A stretch of 46,938 nucleotides of DNA from GCA-002715885 sp045561575 (GTDB lineage Bacteria > Bacteroidota > Bacteroidia > Flavobacteriales > BACL11), in the NCBI GenBank assembly GCA_045561575.1, contig JBJKXM010000030.1:1-46938 (forward strand). The letters run 5' to 3'. The notes beneath the pieces are model-generated. The model was not told where the DNA came from. It made no database searches and was given only the letters and a program-made list of their open reading frames with translations. Below are positions 1 to 8,577 of the stretch, one piece after another. How positions within the stretch are numbered: the stretch's first letter is position 1; each line of letters starts with the position of its first letter. The position numbers and the translations under genes are program-made.

Positions 1-356
1 TAGTTGCAGAAAGTATTGCAAGACAAATTGAGGGAAGAATATCATATAAAAGAGCAATAAAAATGTCAATTGCATCTTCAATGAGAATGGGAGCAGAAGG
101 AATAAAAGTTCAAATATCTGGTAGGTTAAATGGAGCAGAAATGGCAAGATCTGAAATGTACAAAGACGGAAGAACTCCACTTCATACATTTAGAGCAGAT
201 ATTGATTACTCACTTGCAGAGGCTCAAACCACTTATGGACTTATTGGAGTTAAAGTCTGGATATGTAGAGGAGAAGTATACGGTAAAAGAGATTTAATGC
301 TTCATTTTAAAACTCCAAAAAAAGCAGGTGGATTAAATCAAAAGAGAAGAAAATAG
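1..356 (+). CDS. rpsC: 30S ribosomal protein S3 (C-terminal part, cut by window start)
   Basis: Reading is open from the window edge, with complete codons from base 3, so 117 C-terminal residues are visible and the N-terminal KH domain lies outside. The segment VAESIARQIEGRISYKRAIK followed by a Met/Arg/Gly-rich stretch and GLIGVKVWICRGEVYG is the conserved C-terminal domain of S3, which binds the 16S rRNA 3' domain at the mRNA entry channel. The tail is Lys/Arg-rich as usual. It stands immediately before rplP, as in the S10 operon. The ATG at 63 is an internal Met, not a start. Confidence 0.97.
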   Translation, partial: VAESIARQIEGRISYKRAIKMSIASSMRMGAEGIKVQISGRLNGAEMARSEMYKDGRTPLHTFRADIDYSLAEAQTTYGLIGVKVWICRGEVYGKRDLMLHFKTPKKAGGLNQKRRK

Positions 357-377
357 ATAATTTGAAAATTTAAAAAC

Positions 378-797
378 ATGTTACAGCCAAAAAAGACGAA
401 ATTTAGAAAAATGCAAAAGGGAAGAATGAAAGGTAATTCTCAAAGAGGACACCTTTTAGCTTTTGGTTCATTTGGAATTAAAGCTCTTGAAGAAGCTTGG
501 ATAACAGCACGACAAATTGAAGCTGCCAGAATTGCTGTAACAAGATATATGAAAAGACAAGGTCAGGTTTGGATTAGAATATTTCCAGACAAACCTGTAA
601 CTAAAAAGCCTGCTGAAGTAAGAATGGGTAAGGGTAAAGGAGCACCTGAATATTGGGCGGCTCCTGTAAGTCCAGGAAGGATGTTGTTTGAATGTGATGG
701 TGTTGATATGGATACTGCTAAGGAAGCTTTACGTCTTGCAGCACAAAAGTTACCTATAAAAACAAAGTTTATAATTAGAAGAGATCTTCAAGGTTAA
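378..797 (+). CDS. rplP: 50S ribosomal protein L16
   Basis: The 139-aa product has the family length and its hallmark N-terminus (MLQPKKTKFRKMQKGRMKG), then GNSQRGHLLAFGSFGIKALE and the GKGKGAPEYWAAPV loop that reaches toward the tRNA elbow on the 23S rRNA. It lies 21 nt after rpsC and 12 nt before rpmC in the canonical order. The start is preceded by an A-rich leader with no Shine-Dalgarno sequence. Confidence 0.98.
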   Translation: MLQPKKTKFRKMQKGRMKGNSQRGHLLAFGSFGIKALEEAWITARQIEAARIAVTRYMKRQGQVWIRIFPDKPVTKKPAEVRMGKGKGAPEYWAAPVSPGRMLFECDGVDMDTAKEALRLAAQKLPIKTKFIIRRDLQG

Positions 798-809
798 TAA
801 TAAGAAAAA

Positions 810-1007
810 ATGAAAGATACAATTTTAACAGAAATGCCAATTAATGAATTAAATGATCTTCTTGTTTCAGAGAAAGATAGATTGAATAAATTAAGAATGA
901 GTCATGCTGTTTCTCCACTGGAGAATCCTTTGTCAATTAAATACTCTAGAAAAAAAATTGCTAGAATAATGACAGAACTTTCATTAAGAAAAAAGCTAGA
1001 AAAATAA
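810..1007 (+). CDS. rpmC: 50S ribosomal protein L29
   Basis: This 65-aa protein is the two-helix L29 that sits next to the peptide exit tunnel. The pattern L-x-K-L-R-M-x-H and the basic second helix (KYSRKKIARIMTEL) fit the family, and its position between rplP and rpsQ is canonical. A reading frame on the opposite strand overlapping its end and rpsQ is a shadow. Confidence 0.96.
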   Translation: MKDTILTEMPINELNDLLVSEKDRLNKLRMSHAVSPLENPLSIKYSRKKIARIMTELSLRKKLEK

Positions 1008-1014
1008 AAAAGTC

Positions 1015-1269
1015 ATGGAAAGAAATTTAAGAAAAGAAAGAATTGGTATAGTAACAAGTAACAAAATGGATAAATCTATTGTTGTTTCTATTGCAAGAAG
1101 AGTAAAGCATGATTTATACGGAAAATTTATTAACAAAACTTCAAAATTTGTAGCACACGATGAAAAAAATGAATGTAACGAAGGAGACACTGTTAAGATA
1201 ATGGAAACAAAACCAATTAGTAAGCATAAGAATTGGAGGCTAGTAGAAATAATTGAAAGAGTAAAATAA
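1015..1269 (+). CDS. rpsQ: 30S ribosomal protein S17
   Basis: The 84-aa OB-fold protein binds the 5' domain of 16S rRNA. The signature RKERIGIVTSNKMDKSIVV at the N-terminus, the H-x-K-Y/L-G-K-F segment and GDTVKIMETKPISKHKNWRL are all present. Its stop codon shares one base with the rplN start (TAATG at 1267-1271), which suggests termination-reinitiation coupling. Confidence 0.98.
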   Translation: MERNLRKERIGIVTSNKMDKSIVVSIARRVKHDLYGKFINKTSKFVAHDEKNECNEGDTVKIMETKPISKHKNWRLVEIIERVK

Positions 1270-1637
1270 TGATACAACAAGAATCAAGATTAAAAGTTGC
1301 TGATAATAGTGGTGCCAGAGAAGTACTCTGTATTAGAGTCCTTGGAGGAACAAAAAAGAGATATGCATCAGTAGGAGATAAAATTGTTGCAAGTGTTAAA
1401 AATGCAACTCCTTCTGGAAATGTGAAAAAGGGTCAAGTTGTAAAGGCTGTTGTTGTAAGAGCAAAGAAAGAAATTAGAAGAGCTGACGGATCATATATAA
1501 GATTTAGCGATAATGCTTGTGTTATAATTGATGAAAATAATCAGATGAAAGGAACTCGTGTTTTTGGTCCTGTTGCCAGAGAATTAAGAGAAAATGATTT
1601 TATGAAAGTTGTTTCATTAGCTCCTGAGGTTTTATAA
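1269..1637 (+). CDS. rplN: 50S ribosomal protein L14
   Basis: The 122-aa product begins MIQQESRLKVADNSGAREV, the near-invariant L14 N-terminus, and continues with RVLGGTKKRYASVGDKIV and the C-terminal GPVARELRENDFMKVVSLAPEVL. L14 lies at the subunit interface (bridge B8). The one-base overlap with rpsQ and the 13-nt gap to rplX keep it in a single transcription unit. Confidence 0.99.
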   Translation: MIQQESRLKVADNSGAREVLCIRVLGGTKKRYASVGDKIVASVKNATPSGNVKKGQVVKAVVVRAKKEIRRADGSYIRFSDNACVIIDENNQMKGTRVFGPVARELRENDFMKVVSLAPEVL

Positions 1638-1650
1638 TAATATTATTGAA

Positions 1651-1974
1651 ATGGGAAAATTAAAGATTAAGAAAAACGATACAGTATTTGTTTTAACTGG
1701 AAACTCTAAGGGAACAAAGGGAAAAGTTATTAAAGTACTTCCTAATGAAAATAGAGCAATTGTTGAGGGAGTTAATATGTCGTCAAAACATACAAAACCA
1801 AATGCTGCTAATCCTCAAGGAGGAATTATCAAACAAGAACTACCTATACATATTTCTAATTTAAAGTTAGTTGACCCAAGTTCAGGAAAGCCTACGCGTG
1901 TTGGAAGAATTAGAGATGAAAAAAGCGGAAAATTAGTTAGGATTTCAAAAACAACTAAAGAGATTATTAAGTAA
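1651..1974 (+). CDS. rplX: 50S ribosomal protein L24
   Basis: This 107-aa assembly-initiator protein starts with a KOW motif (residues about 6-35, DTVFVLTGNSKGTKGKVIKV). It has the ISNLKLVDP segment and the GKPTRVG-x-R C-terminal part typical of bacterial L24. Stop and the rplE start overlap by one base (TAATG at 1972-1976). Confidence 0.98.
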   Translation: MGKLKIKKNDTVFVLTGNSKGTKGKVIKVLPNENRAIVEGVNMSSKHTKPNAANPQGGIIKQELPIHISNLKLVDPSSGKPTRVGRIRDEKSGKLVRISKTTKEIIK

Positions 1975-2522
1975 TGAAATACGTACCTAGATTAAAAAAT
2001 AAATACAATACTGAGATTGTCGAAAATCTTAAAAAGAATTATAAATCGGTAATGCAGGTTCCTAAGCTTGTTAAGATTTCTTTGAATCAAGGTGTTGGAA
2101 ATGCTGTTAATGATAAAAAGTTAATTGAAGCTGCACAACAAGAAATGACTCAAATTACCGGTCAAAAAGCTGTTCTAACAAAATCAAGAAAAGATATTTC
2201 AAATTTCAAACTTCGTAAAGGAATGCCTGTTGGAGTTATGGTGACACTAAGAGGTGATAGAATGTATGAGTTTTTAGATAGACTTGTTACATCTGCTTTA
2301 CCTCGAGTTAGAGACTTCCAAGGAATATCATCAAAAGGATTTGATGGAAGAGGTAATTATACATTAGGTATAAAAGAACAGATTGCATTTCCTGAAATAA
2401 GTATTGACAAAGTTTTAAAAGTTACAGGAATGGACATAACATTTGTTACAAATACTGATTCAGATGATGAGGCTCTAAATTTATTAACAGAACTAGGACT
2501 TCCATTTAAAAAAAATAAATAA
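1974..2522 (+). CDS. rplE: 50S ribosomal protein L5
   Basis: The 182-aa product binds 5S rRNA in the central protuberance. Diagnostic segments are VPKLVKISLNQGVG (residues about 30-43), TGQKAVLTKSRKDISNFKLR, the basic loop GDRMYEFLDRL, RDFQGIS and the C-terminal GMDITFVTNT. Length and order match the family. Confidence 0.99.
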   Translation: MKYVPRLKNKYNTEIVENLKKNYKSVMQVPKLVKISLNQGVGNAVNDKKLIEAAQQEMTQITGQKAVLTKSRKDISNFKLRKGMPVGVMVTLRGDRMYEFLDRLVTSALPRVRDFQGISSKGFDGRGNYTLGIKEQIAFPEISIDKVLKVTGMDITFVTNTDSDDEALNLLTELGLPFKKNK

Positions 2523-2526
2523 TAAT

Positions 2527-2796
2527 ATGGCAAAAGAATCAATGAAAGCTCGTGAAGTAAAAAGGCAAAAATGTGTAGACAGATATGCTAAGAAAAGAGC
2601 AGAATTAAAGGCGGCAGGAGATTATATAGGTCTACAAAAACTGCCTAAAAATGCATCTCCAATTAGACTGCATAATAGATGTAAATTAACTGGAAGGCCA
2701 AAAGGTTATATGAGACAGTTTGGTATTTCAAGAGTAATGTTTAGAGAAATGGCAAACTTTGGATTAATTCCGGGTGTCAAAAAAGCAAGTTGGTAA
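2527..2796 (+). CDS. rpsN: 30S ribosomal protein S14
   Basis: At 89 aa this is the longer form of S14 without the CxxC pairs that bind zinc in the short form. The C-terminal NRCKLTGRPKGYMRQFGISR and REMANFGLIPGVKKASW are diagnostic. It sits 4 nt after rplE and assembles late into the 30S head. The zinc-free form suggests the cell does not need zinc for this subunit. Confidence 0.98.
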   Translation: MAKESMKAREVKRQKCVDRYAKKRAELKAAGDYIGLQKLPKNASPIRLHNRCKLTGRPKGYMRQFGISRVMFREMANFGLIPGVKKASW

Positions 2797-2811
2797 AAAA
2801 AATAAATAGAA

Positions 2812-3213
2812 ATGTATACAGATCCAATATCAGATTATTTAACTAGAATACGAAATGCTCAAATGGCAGGTCATAAGGTTGTTGATATTCCAGCTTCTAA
2901 CATGAAGAGAGAGATGACAAAAATTCTTCATGACAAAGGATATATTCTTAACTATAAATTTGAAGATGATGTTAATTTTCAAGGAAATATAAAAGTTGCC
3001 CTAAAATATAATAGTAGAACTAAGCAACCTGCTATAAAAAAAATGGTTAGGATAAGTAAGCCTGGTTTAAGAAAATATGCAGATTCTAAAAATTTACCAA
3101 GAGTTATAAATGGATTAGGTATAGCTATTATTTCTACTTCAAAAGGAGTTATAACTGATAAAGAAGCAAGAGATCTTAATATTGGTGGTGAGATCATTTG
3201 TCATGTATATTAA
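2812..3213 (+). CDS. rpsH: 30S ribosomal protein S8
   Basis: The 133-aa protein shows both S8 halves: DPISDYLTRIRNAQMAGH at the N-terminus and ISTSKGVITDKEARDLNIGGEIICHVY at the C-terminus, where the S-T-S-x-G loop contacts helix 21 of 16S rRNA. In some bacteria S8 is the translational repressor of the spc operon. I did not identify the corresponding mRNA target here. Confidence 0.98.
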   Translation: MYTDPISDYLTRIRNAQMAGHKVVDIPASNMKREMTKILHDKGYILNYKFEDDVNFQGNIKVALKYNSRTKQPAIKKMVRISKPGLRKYADSKNLPRVINGLGIAIISTSKGVITDKEARDLNIGGEIICHVY

Positions 3214-3231
3214 TTAATATAATAGAATAAA

Positions 3232-3783
3232 ATGTCAAGAATAGGAAATGACCCAGTAAATATACCTGAAGGAGTAACAATTCAGTTTGATAATAATATT
3301 ATCAATATTAAGGGAAAATTAGGAGAACTATCACAAGAGATTAATCCAAATATTTCAGTAGATATTGCTGATAATACTATTTCTTTTTCTAGAAATAATA
3401 ACCTAAAAGAAAATAGATCACTACATGGTTTATATAGAGCATTAATTTATAACATGGTTCAAGGTGTCACTGAGGGTTATACAAAAAAATTAGAACTAAT
3501 TGGTGTTGGTTATAGAGCAACAGCTAGTGGTCAAAATTTAGATTTTTCTGTCGGTTTTTCTCACAATATTGTTTTTCAAATTCCAAATGAAGTAAAAGTT
3601 ACAGCAGAAACTGAAAAAGGAAAAGCTCCAGTAATTACTTTAACATCACATGACAAACAATTATTAGGTGCCGTTGCTTCAAAAATTAGATCATTTAGAA
3701 AACCTGAACCTTATAAAGGAAAAGGAATTAGATATATTGATGAATATGTAAGAAGAAAAGCTGGTAAAACTGCAGCAAGTTAA
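3232..3783 (+). CDS. rplF: 50S ribosomal protein L6
   Basis: The 183-aa product carries the two L6 repeats, beginning MSRIGNDPVNIPEGVTIQ and ending with RKPEPYKGKGIRYIDEYVRRKAGK, the signature near the sarcin-ricin loop contact. The gene is 18 nt after rpsH and 11 nt before rplR. Confidence 0.98.
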   Translation: MSRIGNDPVNIPEGVTIQFDNNIINIKGKLGELSQEINPNISVDIADNTISFSRNNNLKENRSLHGLYRALIYNMVQGVTEGYTKKLELIGVGYRATASGQNLDFSVGFSHNIVFQIPNEVKVTAETEKGKAPVITLTSHDKQLLGAVASKIRSFRKPEPYKGKGIRYIDEYVRRKAGKTAAS

Positions 3784-3794
3784 AAATTAGAATT

Positions 3795-4151
3795 ATGATA
3801 GAGTCAAAAAAAGATAAAAGACAAAAGATAAGATATAAAATTAGGAAACGTATCTCTGGAACAAATGATACTCCTAGGCTTGCTATTTTCAGAAGTAACA
3901 AAGAGATTTATGCTCAACTAATAGATGATTCTCAATCTAAAACTTTAGCTGCAGCATCATCTAGAGAAGAGAGCATATCTAAAAATAAATCAACTAAAGT
4001 TGAAAAGGCCCAAATGGTTGGAAAATTAATTGCTGAAAGAGCTAAGACTACAGGAATTGAAAACGTAGTTTTTGACAGAGGAGGTTTCTTATATCATGGT
4101 AGAATTAAAGCATTAGCTGAATCAGCTAGAGAATCTGGATTAAAATTTTAA
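3795..4151 (+). CDS. rplR: 50S ribosomal protein L18
   Basis: This 118-aa 5S rRNA-binding protein has a basic N-terminus (KKDKRQKIRYKIRKRISGT), then RLAIFRSNKEIYAQLIDD and the C-terminal VVFDRGGFLYHGRIKALAESARESGL, which is nearly invariant in bacteria. Its gap to rpsE is 9 nt. Confidence 0.98.
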   Translation: MIESKKDKRQKIRYKIRKRISGTNDTPRLAIFRSNKEIYAQLIDDSQSKTLAAASSREESISKNKSTKVEKAQMVGKLIAERAKTTGIENVVFDRGGFLYHGRIKALAESARESGLKF

Positions 4152-4160
4152 TTATTAAAT

Positions 4161-4685
4161 ATGTTAAACTTATTAAAAGATAAAAGAGTAAAAATATCGT
4201 CCGACATTGAATTGAAGGATAGGTTAGTTGGTATCCAAAGGGTAGTTAAGGTTACTAAAGGAGGAAGAGCATTTGGATTTTCTGCTATCGTTGTAGTTGG
4301 TGATGAAAAATCAATTGTTGGAATTGGATTAGGAAAATCAAAAGATGTTTCTACTGCAATTGCTAAGGCTATCGAATCTGCAAAAAAGAATCTTGTGCGT
4401 GTTCCAATTTTGAAAGGTACAATCCCACATGAACAAGAAAGCAAGTTTGGAGGTTCCCAAATCTTAATTAAACCTGCATCAATTGGAACAGGAGTTAAAG
4501 CTGGTGGGGCAATGCGTGCTGTTTTAGAAAGTGCTGGAGTGAAAGATGTATTAGCAAAATCAAAAGGGTCATCTAACCCACATAATCTTGTAAAGGCTAC
4601 TCTAAAAGCACTTTTAGAATTAAGAGATGCAAGAACTGTAGCTATGCAAAGAGGAGTAAAGATGGATAAAGTTTTTAATGGTTAA
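4161..4685 (+). CDS. rpsE: 30S ribosomal protein S5
   Basis: At 174 aa the protein has the dsRNA-binding-like N-terminal domain (LKDRLVGIQRVVKVTKGGR) and the C-terminal part with GTGVKAGGAMRAVLESAG and SSNPHNLVKATLKALLEL. S5 acts in decoding fidelity and mRNA helicase activity at the entry channel. It ends 10 nt before rpmD. Confidence 0.99.
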   Translation: MLNLLKDKRVKISSDIELKDRLVGIQRVVKVTKGGRAFGFSAIVVVGDEKSIVGIGLGKSKDVSTAIAKAIESAKKNLVRVPILKGTIPHEQESKFGGSQILIKPASIGTGVKAGGAMRAVLESAGVKDVLAKSKGSSNPHNLVKATLKALLELRDARTVAMQRGVKMDKVFNG

Positions 4686-4695
4686 ATGAATTCTT

Positions 4696-4872
4696 ATGAG
4701 TAAAATAAAAATAAAGCAAATTAGAAGTAGAATAGGAAGGCCAAAAGATCAAAAAAGAACTTTAGATGCTTTAGGTCTTAGAAAAATGCATCAAATTGTA
4801 GAACATAATTTAACACCTCAAATTCAAGGAATGTTAAATAAGATTAATCATCTTGTAAAAATTATAGACTAA
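4696..4872 (+). CDS. rpmD: 50S ribosomal protein L30
   Basis: A 58-aa product translated directly from 4696 reads MSKIKIKQIRSRIGRPKDQK, then RTLDALGLRKMHQIVEHN and a short amphipathic end, which is a complete bacterial L30. It fills the gap between rpsE and rplO, where L30 is expected. Its TAA shares one base with the rplO ATG (TAATG at 4870-4874). An ATG ten bases upstream (4686) opens only five codons before a stop, so 4696 is the start. Confidence 0.97.
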   Translation: MSKIKIKQIRSRIGRPKDQKRTLDALGLRKMHQIVEHNLTPQIQGMLNKINHLVKIID

Positions 4873-5324
4873 TGGAATTACATAATTTAAAACCTGCTAC
4901 AGGATCTACTAAAAATAGAAAAAGAATAGGAAGAGGTGAAGGCTCTAAAAAAGGAGGTACTTCTACTAGAGGACACAAAGGGGCTAAATCTAGATCTGGA
5001 TACTCCAAAAAAATTGGGTTTGAAGGTGGACAACAACCTTTACAGAGAAGAGTTCCTAAATTTGGATTTACTAATCCAAATAGAGTTGAATATAATTGTG
5101 TAAATATTGATACGCTTCAAAAATTAGTGGATAATAAAAAAATAAAAACAAAGGTTGATAAACAAATTTTAATTGATAACGGCCTTGTACAGAAAAAAGA
5201 TTTAGTTAAAATTTTAGGAAGAGGTGAATTGTCTTCTAAATTGACTGTAACTGCAGATGCTTTTTCAGAATCTGCAAAAAATGCTATTGAAAAGGCAGGT
5301 GGAAAAATAAATACTTCAGAGTAA
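4872..5324 (+). CDS. rplO: 50S ribosomal protein L15
   Basis: The 150-aa product has the Gly/Lys/Arg-rich N-terminal extension of L15 (GRGEGSKKGGTSTRGHKGAK, residues about 21-40), then GFEGGQQPLQRRVPKFGF. The C-terminal domain ends in SAKNAIEKAGGKI. L15 is a late assembly protein of the 50S subunit. It is followed after 3 nt by secY. Confidence 0.98.
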   Translation: MELHNLKPATGSTKNRKRIGRGEGSKKGGTSTRGHKGAKSRSGYSKKIGFEGGQQPLQRRVPKFGFTNPNRVEYNCVNIDTLQKLVDNKKIKTKVDKQILIDNGLVQKKDLVKILGRGELSSKLTVTADAFSESAKNAIEKAGGKINTSE

Positions 5325-5327
5325 AAG

Positions 5328-6665
5328 ATGAAAAAGCTAATTGAAACTATAAGAAATATTTGGAATATTGTTGATCTAAGAGAAAGACTTTTAGTAACTC
5401 TTGGTATATTAGCTATATACAGATTTGGTTCTTTTGTAGTTATTCCTGGCGTAGACCCTGCTCAATTATCTGCTCTGCAAGATCAAACTGCAGATGGTTT
5501 ATTAGGCTTATTAAATATGTTTACTGGAGGTGCATTCTCACAAGCTTCAATTTTCGCTTTAGGAATCATGCCTTATATTTCTGCATCTATTGTTGTTCAA
5601 TTGCTAGGAATGGCTGTGCCTTATTTTCAAAAGCTACAGAAAGAAGGAGAAAGTGGTAGAAGAAAGATCAATAATATAACAAGATATTTAACTATTTTAA
5701 TTACTGGTGGTCAAGCTCCAGGATACATTGCAAATTTACAAGCAACATTGCCTGAAACCGCTTTTTTACTACCTGCAGGTATTTTTTGGTTATCTTCAAT
5801 TATAATTCTTGTTACTGGTACAATGTTTGTTATGTGGCTAGGTGAAAAAATAACTGATAGAGGTGTTGGTAATGGTATATCACTTCTTATAATGATAGGT
5901 ATAATTGCAAGTTTCCCTCAATCTCTAATGCAAGAATTTGTTTCAGCCTTAGGAAGTACCGGTGGTGGTTTAGTAATTTTTCTTGTAGAAATGATTTTAT
6001 TACTTTTTGTAATACTTGTTACTATCTTACTAGTTCAAGGAACAAGAAGAATTCCTGTTCAGTATGCTAAAAGAGTTGTTGGAAATAAGCAATATGGCGG
6101 TGTAAGACAATTTATTCCTTTGAAGGTAAACGCGGCGGGTGTAATGCCAATTATTTTTGCTCAAGCAATTATGTTTGTACCAATAACACTTGTTGGTTTT
6201 TCAGAAAATGAATCACTTCAAGGTCTTGCAGCAATCTTAACTGATTTCGCTGGATTTTGGTATAATGTATTGTTTTTCTTTATGATTGTTGCATTTACAT
6301 ATTTCTATACTGCTATGACAGTAAATCCAAATCAAATGGCTGATGATATGAAGAAAAACGGAGGGTTTATCCCTGGTATTAAACCAGGAAGAGCGACTGC
6401 TGATTATTTAGATAATATTATGTCAAGAATAACGTTTCCTGGATCATTGTTTTTAGGAATAGTTGCAATTTTACCTGCTTTTGCAATGCAAGGAGGTGTA
6501 AATATTCAGTTTGCTCAGTTTTATGGTGGAACATCACTGTTAATTTTAGTAGGTGTTATATTAGATACACTACAACAGATTGAAAGTCATTTATTAATGC
6601 GTCATTATGATGGCTTAATGGAGTCGGGTAGAATAAAAGGTAAATCTTCTGGTAGATTAATGTAA
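5328..6665 (+). CDS. secY: Preprotein translocase subunit SecY
   Basis: This 445-aa multi-pass membrane protein is the SecYEG channel. About ten hydrophobic segments are visible. RFGSFVVIPGVDP begins the first periplasmic loop/plug region, PYISASIVVQLLGMAVPYFQ is the conserved TM2 segment, and GGRGVGNG-like and KVNAAGVMPIIFAQ segments are in place. The tail ends RIKGKSSGRLM. The channel also supplies the periplasmic route for the giant signal-peptide proteins downstream in this window. Position within the spc operon is canonical. Confidence 0.99.
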   Translation: MKKLIETIRNIWNIVDLRERLLVTLGILAIYRFGSFVVIPGVDPAQLSALQDQTADGLLGLLNMFTGGAFSQASIFALGIMPYISASIVVQLLGMAVPYFQKLQKEGESGRRKINNITRYLTILITGGQAPGYIANLQATLPETAFLLPAGIFWLSSIIILVTGTMFVMWLGEKITDRGVGNGISLLIMIGIIASFPQSLMQEFVSALGSTGGGLVIFLVEMILLLFVILVTILLVQGTRRIPVQYAKRVVGNKQYGGVRQFIPLKVNAAGVMPIIFAQAIMFVPITLVGFSENESLQGLAAILTDFAGFWYNVLFFFMIVAFTYFYTAMTVNPNQMADDMKKNGGFIPGIKPGRATADYLDNIMSRITFPGSLFLGIVAILPAFAMQGGVNIQFAQFYGGTSLLILVGVILDTLQQIESHLLMRHYDGLMESGRIKGKSSGRLM

Positions 6666-6675
6666 TCATTTAATA

Positions 6676-7455
6676 ATGATTTATTATAAATCGGAAGAAG
6701 AAGTAGAATTAGTTAGAAAAAGTTCTTTACTTGTTGCAAAAACTCATGCTGAAATAGCGAAGCTTATCAAGCCTGGTATTTCTTCATTAGAATTAGATCA
6801 AATTGCTGAAGAATTCATTAGAGATAATGGAGGCGAACCAGCATTTAAAGGATACAATGGTTTTCCTTGTACTTTATGTGCTTCTCCAAATGAAGTCGTT
6901 GTACACGGAATACCAAACAATGAACCAATAAATGATGGAACAATTTTATCAATCGATTGTGGTGTGTTTATGAATGGATTTTATGGTGACTCTGCATACA
7001 CATATGAAGTTGGAGAAGTTAAAAAGGAAATTCAGATGCTATTGAAGGTTACTAAAGAGTCATTATATAAGGGTATTGAGAACGCTGTTTCAGGAAAAAG
7101 AATTGGTGATATTGGATATGCGATTCAAGAACATGCTGAAAACAATGATTATGGTGTTGTTCGAGAAATGATAGGTCATGGTATTGGAAAAAACTTACAT
7201 GAAAGTCCAGAAGTACCCAATTATGGAAGAAGAGGTTCTGGAATCAAATTAAAAAAGGGATTAGTAATAGCAATCGAGCCAATGATAAATATGGGCACAA
7301 GAGATATAATGCAACATAGTGATGGATGGACAATAACAACTTTGGACAAAAAACCATCTGCACACTTTGAACACACAGTAGTGGTTCGTGAAGGTGAAGC
7401 TGAGATTTTGTCTAGTTTTAAAGAAATTGAAAAAATAATTAAATTAAATGGCTAA
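6676..7455 (+). CDS. map: Type I methionine aminopeptidase
   Basis: The 259-aa enzyme removes the initiator Met from nascent proteins. The dinuclear metal ligands are present: D94 (LSIDCGV), D105 (YGDSAYTY), H168 (MIGHGIG), E201 (IAIEPMIN) and E232 (HFEHTVVV), with the substrate histidine H77 (VVHGIPN). It is a compact type I form with no N-terminal zinc-finger extension. Its last eight bases overlap the start of infA (ATGGCTAA at 7448-7455), suggesting coupled translation. Confidence 0.98.
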   Translation: MIYYKSEEEVELVRKSSLLVAKTHAEIAKLIKPGISSLELDQIAEEFIRDNGGEPAFKGYNGFPCTLCASPNEVVVHGIPNNEPINDGTILSIDCGVFMNGFYGDSAYTYEVGEVKKEIQMLLKVTKESLYKGIENAVSGKRIGDIGYAIQEHAENNDYGVVREMIGHGIGKNLHESPEVPNYGRRGSGIKLKKGLVIAIEPMINMGTRDIMQHSDGWTITTLDKKPSAHFEHTVVVREGEAEILSSFKEIEKIIKLNG

Positions 7456-7663
7456 ACAAGCTAATATAGAACTTGATGGAACAATTATTCAAGCATTGTC
7501 AAATGCAATGTTTAGAGTAGAATTAGAAAATGAGCATATTGTTACTGCTCATATTTCTGGTAAGATGAGAAAGTTTTATATAAAACTTTTGCCTGGTGAT
7601 AAGGTCAAATTGGAAATGTCTCCATATGATCTTACTAAGGCAAGAATAACATATAGGTATTAA
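7448..7663 (+). CDS. infA: Translation initiation factor IF-1
   Basis: The 71-aa S1-like OB-fold protein shows the family pattern: MAKQANIELDGTIIQALSNA, FRVELENEHIVTAHISGKMR and the end VKLEMSPYDLTKARITYRY. IF-1 occupies the ribosomal A site during initiation. It overlaps map by 8 nt and is followed by rpmJ, a common arrangement in spc-alpha junctions. Confidence 0.99.
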   Translation: MAKQANIELDGTIIQALSNAMFRVELENEHIVTAHISGKMRKFYIKLLPGDKVKLEMSPYDLTKARITYRY

Positions 7664-7675
7664 AAAAAGAAAAAT

Positions 7676-7792
7676 ATGAAAGTTAGAGCATCTGTAAAAA
7701 AGAGAAGTGATGACTGTAAGATTGTCAAGAGAAAGGGCAGATTATATGTCATTAATAAGAAGAACCCAAAATTTAAACAAAGACAAGGTTAA
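7676..7792 (+). CDS. rpmJ: 50S ribosomal protein L36
   Basis: Direct translation from ATG 7676 gives 38 aa starting MKVRASVKKRSDDCKIVKRK and ending YVINKKNPKFKQRQG. This is the complete L36 of the form that keeps one Cys and lacks the zinc-binding C-x2-C set. It sits between infA and rpsM, as in most bacteria, with 12-nt and 5-nt gaps. Confidence 0.97.
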   Translation: MKVRASVKKRSDDCKIVKRKGRLYVINKKNPKFKQRQG

Positions 7793-7797
7793 TAATT

Positions 7798-8175
7798 ATG
7801 GCAAGAATTAAAGGAATAGATTTACCAAAAAATAAACGAGGTGTTATTGGATTAACATACATTTATGGTATTGGATCATCATTTGCTGCTAGTATTTTAG
7901 ATCAAGCAAAAGTGTCTCATGATATAAAAGTTATGGACTGGACTGATGAACAAGCTAATAAAATTAGGTCAATAATTAATGATAATTATACTGTTGAAGG
8001 AGAACTTCGTGCAGAAACTCAAACTAATATAAAGAGATTAATGGATATTGGTTGCTACAGAGGTATCAGACATAGAACAGGATTACCTTTAAGAGGGCAA
8101 AAAACTAAAAATAACTCAAGAACAAGAAAAGGTAAAAGAAAAACAGTTGCAAATAAAAAAATAGCAACAAAATAA
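7798..8175 (+). CDS. rpsM: 30S ribosomal protein S13
   Basis: The 125-aa protein contains ARIKGIDLPKNKRGVIGLTY, the helix-two-turn region IGSSFAASIL, and the C-terminal signature CYRGIRHRTGLPLRGQKTKN with a lysine-rich tail. S13 forms the B1 bridges and touches P-site tRNA. It opens the alpha-operon part of the cluster. Confidence 0.98.
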   Translation: MARIKGIDLPKNKRGVIGLTYIYGIGSSFAASILDQAKVSHDIKVMDWTDEQANKIRSIINDNYTVEGELRAETQTNIKRLMDIGCYRGIRHRTGLPLRGQKTKNNSRTRKGKRKTVANKKIATK

Positions 8176-8181
8176 TAGACT

Positions 8182-8562
8182 ATGGCAAAAACTACTAAGA
8201 AAAAATCTGTTAAGGTTGAACCGGAAGGACAAGCTCATATTAAAGCAACCTTTAACAATATAATTATTTCCATAACCAATAAAAATGGTCAAGTAATTTC
8301 ATGGTCATCTGCGGGTAAAATGGGTTTTAGAGGTTCTAAGAAAAATACGCCTTATGCTGCACAACTAGCTGCTGAAGATTGTGCGAAAGTTGCGCTTGAA
8401 TCTGGACTAAAGAGAGTCAAAGTGTATGTAAAAGGACCAGGTGCAGGTAGGGAATCAGCTATTAGAACTATCCATAATACTGGAATACTAGTAACTGAGA
8501 TAATAGATGTTACTCCCATTCCACACAATGGTTGTAGACCTCCTAAGAAAAGAAGAGTATAA
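8182..8562 (+). CDS. rpsK: 30S ribosomal protein S11
   Basis: The 126-aa product has AHIKATFNNIIISITNKNGQ, SSAGKMGFRGSKKNTPYAAQ and the C-terminal DVTPIPHNGCRPPKKRRV, all diagnostic of S11, a platform protein near the mRNA exit. A long opposite-strand reading frame across rpsK-rpsD (8352-8888) has no protein-like composition and was discarded. Confidence 0.98.
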   Translation: MAKTTKKKSVKVEPEGQAHIKATFNNIIISITNKNGQVISWSSAGKMGFRGSKKNTPYAAQLAAEDCAKVALESGLKRVKVYVKGPGAGRESAIRTIHNTGILVTEIIDVTPIPHNGCRPPKKRRV

Positions 8563-8577
8563 TAAAAAAATAAAAAA